DNA of 64,000 nucleotides, from positions 124,001 to 188,000 of the forward strand of contig JACJWZ010000001.1 of assembly GCA_020636895.1 (NCBI GenBank), read 5' to 3'. Positions 7,556-14,300 of this stretch are shown piece after piece. The notes below the pieces were generated by a model. It made no database searches, was not told the origin of the DNA, and saw only the letters and a list, made by a program, of their open reading frames with translations. The stretch is from Thermoleophilales bacterium (GTDB lineage Bacteria; Actinomycetota; Thermoleophilia; Solirubrobacterales; 70-9). Every line of letters begins with the position of its first letter. The first letter of the stretch is position 1. Both the position numbers and the translations under genes were made by a program.

Positions 7556-8413
7556 GTGCCCGACCAGACGCCACCCACCTCGCGGATCTTCGCCCCGGGC
7601 CTCCTCGACGGGCAGGTCTGCCTCGTCTCCGGAGCGGGCAGCGGGATCGGGCGCGAGACGACGCTGGAGCTGGCCCGCCTCGGTGCCACCGTGGTCGGCT
7701 GCGGGCGCCGTCTCGAGCCCCTGCAGGAGACCGTGGAGGCGGTCGAGGCGCTCGGCGGCAGGGCCGAGGCCGTCGCCGCCGACATCCGCGACGAGGAGGC
7801 GGTCGGCGCGATGGTCGACGGCCTGCTCGAGCGCCACGGTCGCCTCGACCTCCTCGTCAACAACGCCGGCGGCCAGTTCCTCGCTCCCGCCGAGACGATC
7901 TCCGCTAAGGGCTTCCGGACGGTCACAGAGCTCAACGTCCAGGGCACCTGGAACATGACCCAGGCCGCAGCGACGAAGGCGTTCATCCCGCAGGGGGACG
8001 GCGGCAAGGTCGTCAGCATCACCCTCTCCCCCCACAACGGGATGCCGGGGATGGTCCACTCCGGAGCCGCCCGCGCGGCGGTCGAGAACATGATGCGGAC
8101 GCTCTCGGTGGAGTGGTCGCGCTTCGGGATCAGGCTCGTCGCCATCGCGCCCGGCCAGATCGACACCGAGGTCTTCCGGACCAAGTATCCGAAGGTCGTC
8201 GTCGAGACGGTCCCGAAGACGATCCCGCTCGGCCGCCTCGGCACTCCCGAGGAGATCGCATGGCTGATCGCCTACCTCGCCTCCCCGGCGGGCGACTTCT
8301 TCAGCGGCACCACGCTGACGATCGACGGCGGCCGCGACAACTGGTTCGGCACGTGGCCCCCGCAGATGCAGGCGGGGGAGGGCGGCGAGCCGCCGGCCGA
8401 GGAGCGTCGTTAG
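7556..8413 (+). CDS. SDR family oxidoreductase, 2,4-dienoyl-CoA-reductase-like, lacking YxxxK
   Basis: 285 residues. The cofactor motif 'SGAGSGIG' is at 25-32 and 'LVNNAGGQF' is intact. At the place of the catalytic YxxxK there is 'HSGAARAAVENM', so Ser169 stands for Tyr and Arg173 for Lys. Peroxisomal and mitochondrial 2,4-dienoyl-CoA reductases also have Ser in that position but keep the Lys, so this protein looks related to them and further altered. 'APGQIDTEVF' and 'FFSGTTLTIDGGRDNW' complete the fold. A role in unsaturated fatty acid oxidation, or a non-catalytic role, are both possible. Confidence 0.8.
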   Translation: MPDQTPPTSRIFAPGLLDGQVCLVSGAGSGIGRETTLELARLGATVVGCGRRLEPLQETVEAVEALGGRAEAVAADIRDEEAVGAMVDGLLERHGRLDLLVNNAGGQFLAPAETISAKGFRTVTELNVQGTWNMTQAAATKAFIPQGDGGKVVSITLSPHNGMPGMVHSGAARAAVENMMRTLSVEWSRFGIRLVAIAPGQIDTEVFRTKYPKVVVETVPKTIPLGRLGTPEEIAWLIAYLASPAGDFFSGTTLTIDGGRDNWFGTWPPQMQAGEGGEPPAEERR

Positions 8414-8466
8414 GCGGGAAGCCGCGCCGCGGCCCCCGCGGTTCGCAGCTCTTCACCCCACAATCG

Positions 8467-8518
8467 CGCCGAACGTCGAAAACCACCCCGTATAGCCCCA
8501 CGCGGTGAACGTTCGGCG
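8467..8518. terminator. Inverted repeat between convergent genes
   Basis: CGCCGAACGT at 8467-8476 is exactly repeated in inverse orientation at 8509-8518, with a 32-nt loop. It lies between the 3' ends of the SDR and the SGNH lipoprotein gene. A bidirectional terminator is plausible, but the loop is long. Confidence 0.35.
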
Positions 8519-8536
8519 ACGTGCCGGCGTGGCGCC

Positions 8537-9274
8537 TCAGCCCTCCGGTGCTACGAACGCCTTCGTCCCGAGGATCCGGTAGCCGGCGACCGAGGGGTGA
8601 TCGCCCTCGATCGTCAGATCGGCGCGCATCGTCCCCGGCTCTTCGGGGTCCTCGAGGGCCTCGTGCCACGGCATCACCGGGACGTCCTCGTCGGCCCCGA
8701 TCCGGCCGATCAACCGGTTCAGCTCCTCGATCTCGGGGTCGGCGTCGGGGTGTCCGTTGTTCCACGGCAGAAGCTCGACGATCGCGACCGCGAGCCCGAG
8801 CTCCTTTCCCCGCTCGACCATCGCCCGCAGGTCGTCGGCGGCGTCCTCGACGGGCCGCCCCTGGGCGATGTCGTTGATCCCGCCCTGGACGATCAGCGCG
8901 TCCGCGCCTCCGGGCCCCCCGACGTCGCCCACGCACGCGTCCAGCCGCGGCGCGATCTGGTCGGTGCGTTCGCCGTTGACCCCGCAGTTGCGGAACTCGA
9001 GCGACGGATCCGCCTTCGCCGCCCAGTACTCGTACTGGCTGCGCTCGTCGAGGGCCGGGCCGATCTGCTCCCTCGTTGCCTCATCGGCGGCCCACAGCGG
9101 CGTTCCCGCGGTGATCGAGTCGCCGAGGGCGGCGACCAGCGTCCTGTCATCGCCGTCGTGGACGGCGGTGGTCTCGTCGGGCGCCGTGGCCGATATGTCC
9201 TCTGAACCGCACCCTGCGAGGATCGCGAGGGCGGCGAGGATGGCGATGGCCGGAAGGGGGCGGACTCTGTTCAT
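8537..9274 (-). CDS. SGNH/GDSL-family hydrolase, lipoprotein
   Basis: 245 residues. The signal sequence ends in the lipobox 'ILAGC' with lipidation Cys22, so the enzyme should sit on the outside of the membrane. SGNH blocks are all visible: block I 'ALGDSITAG' with the nucleophile Ser53, block II Gly in 'NCGVNGERT', block III 'GGIND' with the oxyanion Asn, and block V 'EGDHPSVAGY' with the Asp/His pair. Family members are lipases, esterases or polysaccharide deacetylases; the substrate is not predictable. It is divergent from the MFS exporter at 9340. Confidence 0.88.
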   Translation of the reverse strand: MNRVRPLPAIAILAALAILAGCGSEDISATAPDETTAVHDGDDRTLVAALGDSITAGTPLWAADEATREQIGPALDERSQYEYWAAKADPSLEFRNCGVNGERTDQIAPRLDACVGDVGGPGGADALIVQGGINDIAQGRPVEDAADDLRAMVERGKELGLAVAIVELLPWNNGHPDADPEIEELNRLIGRIGADEDVPVMPWHEALEDPEEPGTMRADLTIEGDHPSVAGYRILGTKAFVAPEG

Positions 9275-9339
9275 CGAACTATTGGAAGGTTCGGCGGGGA
9301 ACCGCCGGCGGATCAGCGGACACCTGACACCGGAAGAGC

Positions 9340-10944
9340 ATGCACGAGCACAAGAACCTGGCCCTGATCGCGATGATCTTCGCGGTCTCGATGACCTTCA
9401 TCGACCAGACGATCGTCTCGATCGCGGTCCCGGTCATCGAAGACGACATCGACCTCTCGACGACCGGCGGCCAGTGGATCGTCAACGGCTACATGCTGGC
9501 GCTGGCGATCACGTTCGCCTTCGGCGGCAAGCTCGCCGACGTGCGCGGCCACCGGCGCATGGTCCTGATCGGGATCGTCATCTTCACCGTCGCCTCGGCC
9601 CTCTGCGGCGCCGCCCCGACCGGCTCCGCCGGCGAGGAGTGGCTGATCGTCTGGCGGATCATCCAGGGCGTCGGCGCCGCGATCATGTTCCCCGCGGCGC
9701 TCGCGATCGTCGTCTCCGCCTTCCCGCAGGGGGAGCGGGGCAGGGCGCTGGCGATCTTCTTCGGAGTTGCCGGGGGCATGACCGCGCTCGGCCCGCTCGC
9801 GGGCGGCTACCTGATCGAGATCACCTGGCGAGCGATCTTCTGGATCAACATCCCGATCGCGATCGCGGCCGTCGTCCTCACGCTGCTGGCCAAGCCCGAC
9901 AACACCGAGCGGCCCGCGCCCCTCGACTACCGTGGCCTCGCCCTCTTCGCCGCCGGCATCGGCCTCGTCGTCCTGGGGTTGCAGCAGTCGAGCGTCTGGG
10001 GCTGGGGCGACATCAAGACGATCGGCTGCATCGCCGTGGGCATCTCCTTGACGATCGCCTTCGTCAGCTCCGAGCTCAAGGTCAAGAACCCGCTCGTGAA
10101 CGTGAGGTTCTTCCAGAATCGCGCCTTCGCGGCCGACAACGCGATCCTCTTCCTGGTCTCGATCGCCTTCGTCCCGATGTTCCTGTTCGCGAGCCTCTAC
10201 TCGCAGATCTCGCTCGGTGACTCCGCTTCGGAGGCGGGGCTCTACATCGGCACGTTCTTCTTCGGCTACGTGATCGCCGCGCAGCGCGGCGGGGCGATGT
10301 TGGACAAAGCCGGCGTCAAGGGTCCGGCGGCGCTCGGCTGCGCGGTCGGCGCGGTCGGCTTCTATCTATGGGCGAAGTCGATGCCGTCGATGGACTACAG
10401 CTCCGACTGGTGGCGGATCGTCGTCGCCGGAGCCGGCACGGGCCTGATGTTCGCTCCGGTCAGCACCGACGCGCTCAACCGCGTCCCCGGCACGAGCTAC
10501 GGCGAGGCGACCGGCATCACCCAGACGATGCGCAACCTCGGCGCCAGCCTCGGGCTCGCGGTGCTCGGCACCCTGCTCGTCTCCGAGATCCGCTCCAACG
10601 CGGAGAGCACGCTGATCGGCGATTACGGCTGCGACAGGGACGTCGCCGACGGTGTCGCCGACTCGATCTCGTCGGCGATCGCGAGCGGCGGCCCCGGCGG
10701 CAGCGGCGGCGGCAGCGGCGCCATCGAGGGCTGCACGAGCCATCTCACCGACGAGAAGATCGGCGACCTCGTGCCCAGCATCTTCGCCAACGCGAGCGAG
10801 ACGATCTTCCTCGTGATGGCGGGCGTGATGGTCGTCGCCTACGCCGTCTCCCACTTCGTCCTGCCCTCGGGCAAGGCGCCGGAGATGGATGTCGTCGCCG
10901 ACGGCGAGGCACCCGAGGGCGCCCCGCAGGCCCCGGCCGTATAG
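9340..10944 (+). CDS. MFS drug:H+ antiporter, DHA2 (EmrB/QacA) family
   Basis: 534 residues with about 14 hydrophobic segments, as in the DHA2 family. TM1 contains 'TFIDQTIVSIAVPVI' (motif D1), and 'GGKLADVRGHRRM' is the loop 2-3 motif A variant. 'GPLAGGYLIEITWRAIFWIN' is motif C with the DHA2 ending. A Gly/Ser-rich loop near residues 449-460 lies in the last extracytoplasmic loop. The family expels lipophilic or cationic compounds using the proton gradient; the substrate here is unknown. GGAAGA just before the ATG is a fair ribosome site. No dedicated regulator is adjacent. Confidence 0.92.
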   Translation: MHEHKNLALIAMIFAVSMTFIDQTIVSIAVPVIEDDIDLSTTGGQWIVNGYMLALAITFAFGGKLADVRGHRRMVLIGIVIFTVASALCGAAPTGSAGEEWLIVWRIIQGVGAAIMFPAALAIVVSAFPQGERGRALAIFFGVAGGMTALGPLAGGYLIEITWRAIFWINIPIAIAAVVLTLLAKPDNTERPAPLDYRGLALFAAGIGLVVLGLQQSSVWGWGDIKTIGCIAVGISLTIAFVSSELKVKNPLVNVRFFQNRAFAADNAILFLVSIAFVPMFLFASLYSQISLGDSASEAGLYIGTFFFGYVIAAQRGGAMLDKAGVKGPAALGCAVGAVGFYLWAKSMPSMDYSSDWWRIVVAGAGTGLMFAPVSTDALNRVPGTSYGEATGITQTMRNLGASLGLAVLGTLLVSEIRSNAESTLIGDYGCDRDVADGVADSISSAIASGGPGGSGGGSGAIEGCTSHLTDEKIGDLVPSIFANASETIFLVMAGVMVVAYAVSHFVLPSGKAPEMDVVADGEAPEGAPQAPAV

Positions 10945-11010
10945 CGCCGCGAGCACAGCGGCCCGGGCGGCTCCACACTCAGGTGAAGCCGCCCGCAACC
11001 GGAGGAATCC

Positions 11011-11838
11011 CTACGAGTACATCCCCGTGAACTGGCCGCCGGTCACGTTGATGACCTGGCCGTGGATGTAGTTCGCGTAGTCCGAGCACAGCAGCAGGAC
11101 GGGGCCGGCGGCCTCCTCCGGCTGGGCCGGGCGGCCGAGCGGGATGATGAACTTCGCCATCTCGCGGGCCTGCTCGGGGATGCCGATCTTGATCTCCTCG
11201 CCCTCGCGCTCGATCGCGCCGCCCTCGGCGTTGGAGGCGGTCAGACGAGTCTCGACGAAGCCGAAGGCGATGGCGTTGCAGTTGATCTTGAACTGCCCCC
11301 ACTCCTTGGCGATCGTCTTCGTCAGACCCGTGACGCCGGCCTTCGCGGCCGCGTAGTTGGCCTGGCCGGCGTTGCCCATGGTGCCCGAGACCGAAGAGAT
11401 GTTGACGATCTTGCGGAACACCTCCTTGCCCTCGGCCGCCTCGGCCTTGGCGGCCTCGCGCCAGTGGGGGGCGATCGCGCGGGTCATCCGGAAGGGGACG
11501 ATCGTGTGGATGTCGAGCATTGCCTGGAACTGCTCGTCGGTCATCCGGTGGACGACGCCGTCCCAGGTGTAGCCCGCGTTGTTGACGATCGCATCCACCG
11601 ACCCGAACGCGTCCATGGCGGCGCCGACGAGGTCGTCGCAGGCGCCGGGGGCCGTCAGGTCGCCGCTGAAGACCGCGGTCTCGCCGTCGATCTCGCTCGC
11701 GGCCTGCTCGGCGATGTCACCGTCGATGTCGTTGATGAGGACCTTGGCGCCCTCGGCGACGAAGAGCTCCGCCGTCGCCCGGCCGATGCCGCGGGCCGAG
11801 CCCGTGATGATGGCCGCCTTGCCGTCTAGAAGTCCCAT
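11011..11838 (-). CDS. SDR, 3-oxoacyl-ACP/3-hydroxyacyl-CoA dehydrogenase-like (FabG-type)
   Basis: 275 residues. It has 'ITGSARGIG' near the N-terminus, 'IVNNAGYTWDG', the catalytic Ser in 'NISSVSG', and 'YAAAK' as the YxxxK pair. The segment between Gly and the C-terminus holds an insertion ('ASNAEGGAIEREGEEIKIG') longer than in plain FabG, and the end 'VINVTGGQFTGMY' is family-typical. It most likely interconverts a 3-oxo and 3-hydroxy acyl or related alcohol. The ATG at 11838 has GGAG about 13 nt upstream. It lies 106 bp downstream of the GNAT gene on the same strand, so a joint transcript with the acyl-CoA dehydrogenase is possible. Confidence 0.87.
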   Translation of the reverse strand: MGLLDGKAAIITGSARGIGRATAELFVAEGAKVLINDIDGDIAEQAASEIDGETAVFSGDLTAPGACDDLVGAAMDAFGSVDAIVNNAGYTWDGVVHRMTDEQFQAMLDIHTIVPFRMTRAIAPHWREAAKAEAAEGKEVFRKIVNISSVSGTMGNAGQANYAAAKAGVTGLTKTIAKEWGQFKINCNAIAFGFVETRLTASNAEGGAIEREGEEIKIGIPEQAREMAKFIIPLGRPAQPEEAAGPVLLLCSDYANYIHGQVINVTGGQFTGMYS

Positions 11839-11944
11839 GTCTCGTTCGCTCCGTTTCGCGGGTTTCGCAGGTTTGTGGGGGGCGACGCACTCTATTGACG
11901 CACCGCGGGAAGCCGGGGCGCCGGAAGCGGCCGGAGAGCCGAGA

Positions 11945-12598
11945 TCAGCCGGACCGCGGCTCCCTGGCCATGACGACGACCGGGAACCCAGGCGCGGGCT
12001 CGCCGCGGGCGACGACCTCGAAGCCGTGTCGCTCGTAGAAGGCGATCTGGCGCGGGGTGTGTGTGTCGAGGGCGCACAGCTCACCGGCCTCGTCGCGGAG
12101 CTCGAGATCGTGAGCGAGCAACCTCCCCGCGAGGCCGCGGCCGAAGAGCTCGGGCTCGGTCGCGATCGTGTCGAGGAACCAGTGCGGCTCGCTCGGCCGC
12201 CCGGAGCGGATGAAGTCGTCGATGGCGCGGATCACCGGCTCGCGCTCACCGTAGGACGCGTAGTCCGCTTCGCTGCGCCGACGGGCGAAGACCGTCGCAT
12301 CGGGCGTGTCCGACGGAGGGATCCACAGCGTCAGCGTCATCAACGTCTCGGCGCCGATCGTCCAATTCTCGCCGTAGGGAAGGAAGCGCTCGCGGATGTC
12401 GGCCTCGATCAGCTCGCGCATCCGCTCCTCGCGGTCGCTCGGGTCCGGGAACGTGAACTCGCCCCAGGGTTCGTGCCAGGCGAAGGCGCGCGCGGTGAGC
12501 GCGGCGGCCGCTGCCGCATCGGCCTCGGTCAGCGGGCGGGGCTCGCCCGCGCCGGCCGGCCCGGCCGCCTCTGCCGACCCCTCAGAGCCCGAGGCCAC
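11945..12598 (-). CDS. GNAT family N-acetyltransferase
   Basis: 217 residues. The acetyl-CoA pyrophosphate loop is 'PELFGRGLAGRLL', followed by 'CALDTHTPRQIAFYERHGFE', the usual GNAT motif A/B. The first 20 residues are Ala/Gly-rich and probably disordered. The gene starts inside the last codons of the acyl-CoA dehydrogenase (17-nt overlap), which points to translational coupling. The acceptor amine is unknown; its position behind an ACAD does not define it. Confidence 0.85.
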   Translation of the reverse strand: MASGSEGSAEAAGPAGAGEPRPLTEADAAAAAALTARAFAWHEPWGEFTFPDPSDREERMRELIEADIRERFLPYGENWTIGAETLMTLTLWIPPSDTPDATVFARRRSEADYASYGEREPVIRAIDDFIRSGRPSEPHWFLDTIATEPELFGRGLAGRLLAHDLELRDEAGELCALDTHTPRQIAFYERHGFEVVARGEPAPGFPVVVMAREPRSG

Positions 12599-13760
12599 GT
12601 CCGAGGATCTCCTTCATGATCTCGTCGGTCCCGCCGCCGATCGGGCCGAGGCGCGCATCGCGCAGCACCCGCTCGACCTCGTACTCGCGCATGTAGCCGT
12701 AGCCGCCGTGGATCTGAACGGCGTCGTCGGCCACCTCGACCGCCGCACGCTGCGTGAAGAGCTTCGCCTTCGTCACCTCCGCGAGCGCGTCCTGCCCGCT
12801 CGTCAGCAGGCGCAGCGCGTGGTAGGTGAGGGCCCGCCCGACCTCGAGCTTGGTCGCCATCGCGGCGATCTTGTGGCGGATCGCCTGGAAACCGCCGATC
12901 GGCCGCCCGAAGGCCTCGCGCTCGCCCGCGTAGGCGATCGAGCGGCGCAGGCACCAGTCCATCGAGCCGACCGCGCCGAGCGCCATCAGCTCCCGCTCCC
13001 ACTGGAAGTTGGCCATGATCAGCTTGAAGCCGCCGTGCTCCTCCCCGAGCAGGTTCTCCTCAGGGACGAAGACGTCGGTGAAGGCGAGCTCGCCGGTGTC
13101 GGAGGCGTGCCAGCCGAGCTTCTCGAGCTTGCGGGAGACCTCGTAGCCGGGCATGTCGCGCTCGAGGATCAGGAAGGAGATGCCGCCGTGGCCGCCCTCC
13201 GGCTTCGTCCGCACAGCGCAGACGAGGAAGTCGGCGCGGACCCCGTTGGTGATGAACGTCTTCGACCCGTTGACGACCCAGCCGCCGTCGACCTTCTCGG
13301 CCCGCGTCCGCAGCGAGGCGACGTCGGAGCCCGCCCCCGGCTCGGTGATCCCGAGCGCGGCGATCTTCTCGCCGGCGATCGCGGGACGCAGGAAGCGCTC
13401 GTGCTGCTCGTCGGTCCCGAAGCTCCAGACCGGGGGAGTCGCGATGCCCGTGTGCGCGCCGATTCCCGCGCCGACCCCTCCGGACATCCCCGCCGCCGCG
13501 ATCTCCTCGGCCCAGACGGCGTCGTGGAGGTTGTCGCCGCCCTGCCCGCCGAGTCGCTCGGGGTACTTGAGCCCGAGAAAGCCGAGCTCGGCGGCGCGTG
13601 TGAAGAGCTCGCGCGGGAACTCGCGCCGCTCCTCCCACTCCGCCTGACAGGGGAGGATCTCGCTCTCCACCCAGCGGCGGATGGTCGCCCGCAGCTCCTC
13701 GTGCTCGGGCTCGAACGGGGGGACGAGCGCCCGCTGCCCGGTGTCCTTGACTATGGTCAC
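12582..13760 (-). CDS. Acyl-CoA dehydrogenase
   Basis: 392 residues, typical for the soluble FAD-dependent family that introduces the alpha-beta double bond into acyl-CoA. Visible motifs: 'ALGITEPGAGSDVAS' (FAD and substrate contact), 'VVNGSKTFITNGVRADF', 'FGRPIGGFQAIRHKIA', and the C-terminal 'QIHGGYGYMREYEVERVLRD', in which the Glu of 'REY' is at the catalytic-base position of medium/short-chain enzymes. The GTG at 13760 is chosen because TAGCGT lies 7 nt upstream. Chain-length preference is not readable. It is the first gene of a group with the overlapping GNAT and possibly the FabG-like SDR. Confidence 0.93.
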   Translation of the reverse strand: MTIVKDTGQRALVPPFEPEHEELRATIRRWVESEILPCQAEWEERREFPRELFTRAAELGFLGLKYPERLGGQGGDNLHDAVWAEEIAAAGMSGGVGAGIGAHTGIATPPVWSFGTDEQHERFLRPAIAGEKIAALGITEPGAGSDVASLRTRAEKVDGGWVVNGSKTFITNGVRADFLVCAVRTKPEGGHGGISFLILERDMPGYEVSRKLEKLGWHASDTGELAFTDVFVPEENLLGEEHGGFKLIMANFQWERELMALGAVGSMDWCLRRSIAYAGEREAFGRPIGGFQAIRHKIAAMATKLEVGRALTYHALRLLTSGQDALAEVTKAKLFTQRAAVEVADDAVQIHGGYGYMREYEVERVLRDARLGPIGGGTDEIMKEILGRGLGL

Positions 13761-13767
13761 GGCGACC

Positions 13768-13773
13768 ACGCTA
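13768..13773 (-). promoter_or_regulatory. -10 box for acyl-CoA dehydrogenase (13760)
   Basis: TAGCGT on the minus strand, 7 nt before the GTG start; leaderless arrangement. Confidence 0.5.
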
Positions 13774-13817
13774 CCCGTCGCCCGGCAGTGGCGGCCGCAG
13801 GAGGGAGAGCACGACTC

Positions 13818-14243
13818 ATGCTGACCGGCTTCAGGAACTTCATCACGCGCGGGAACGTCGTCGAGCTGGCCGTCGCGGTCGTGATCGGCGCCGCGTTCGG
13901 GGCGGTCGTCACCTCCCTCGTCACCGACCTGATCACGCCGCTGATCGGCGCCATCATCGGCGAGCCGGACTTCAGCGGCCTCACCTTCACGATCAACGGC
14001 TCCGAGTTCACGTACGGCAACTTCATCAACGCGCTGATCGCGTTCCTGTCGATCGCCGCCGCGGTCTACTTCTTCGTGATCGTGCCGCTGGAGAAGCTCG
14101 ACGAGCTGCGCCACGGTCCCAAGGAGGCCGGCACCCGCGAGTGCCCGGAGTGCATCTCCGAGATCCCGTTCTCGGCGACGCGCTGCGCCTTCTGCACGAC
14201 CGAGCTGCCGCCGGCCGATCCCTCGCCGGCCTCGGCGAGCTAG
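13818..14243 (+). CDS. mscL: Large-conductance mechanosensitive channel with C-terminal zinc ribbon
   Basis: 141 residues. The MscL core is clear: 'FRNFITRGNVVELAVAVVIG' (N-terminal helix and TM1 with the hydrophobic gate), a periplasmic loop 'FSGLTFTINGSEFTYGNF', and TM2 'FLSIAAAVYFFVIVPLEKL'. It opens under membrane tension to release solutes during hypo-osmotic shock. In place of the usual short helical bundle the tail carries 'CPECISEIPFSATRCAFC', two CxxC knuckles spaced 11 apart, which should bind zinc in the cytoplasm. The ATG at 13818 follows AGGAGG at 13799. The longer open frame upstream is antisense to the acyl-CoA dehydrogenase and is not real. Confidence 0.93.
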   Translation: MLTGFRNFITRGNVVELAVAVVIGAAFGAVVTSLVTDLITPLIGAIIGEPDFSGLTFTINGSEFTYGNFINALIAFLSIAAAVYFFVIVPLEKLDELRHGPKEAGTRECPECISEIPFSATRCAFCTTELPPADPSPASAS

Positions 14244-14277
14244 ACAACAAGCGCCTGACATCCCCGCGCCGCCCGCG

Positions 14278-14295
14278 TTCCCTCTTGTGAGGGAA
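14278..14295 (+). promoter_or_regulatory. Hairpin over the ribosome site of the sigma-factor gene
   Basis: TTCCCTC and GAGGGAA form a perfect 7-bp stem with a TTGT loop. The 3' arm contains most of the GAGGGAAGG that precedes the TTG start at 14301. It may also end mscL transcripts, whose stop is 35 nt upstream. Confidence 0.4.
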
Positions 14296-14300
14296 GGCAG

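Noticed and set aside
12396..14243. A 615-codon open frame on the plus strand ending with MscL
   Set aside because: Only the last 141 codons match MscL; the rest is antisense to a clear acyl-CoA dehydrogenase and has no domain. GC-rich DNA leaves such frames open.
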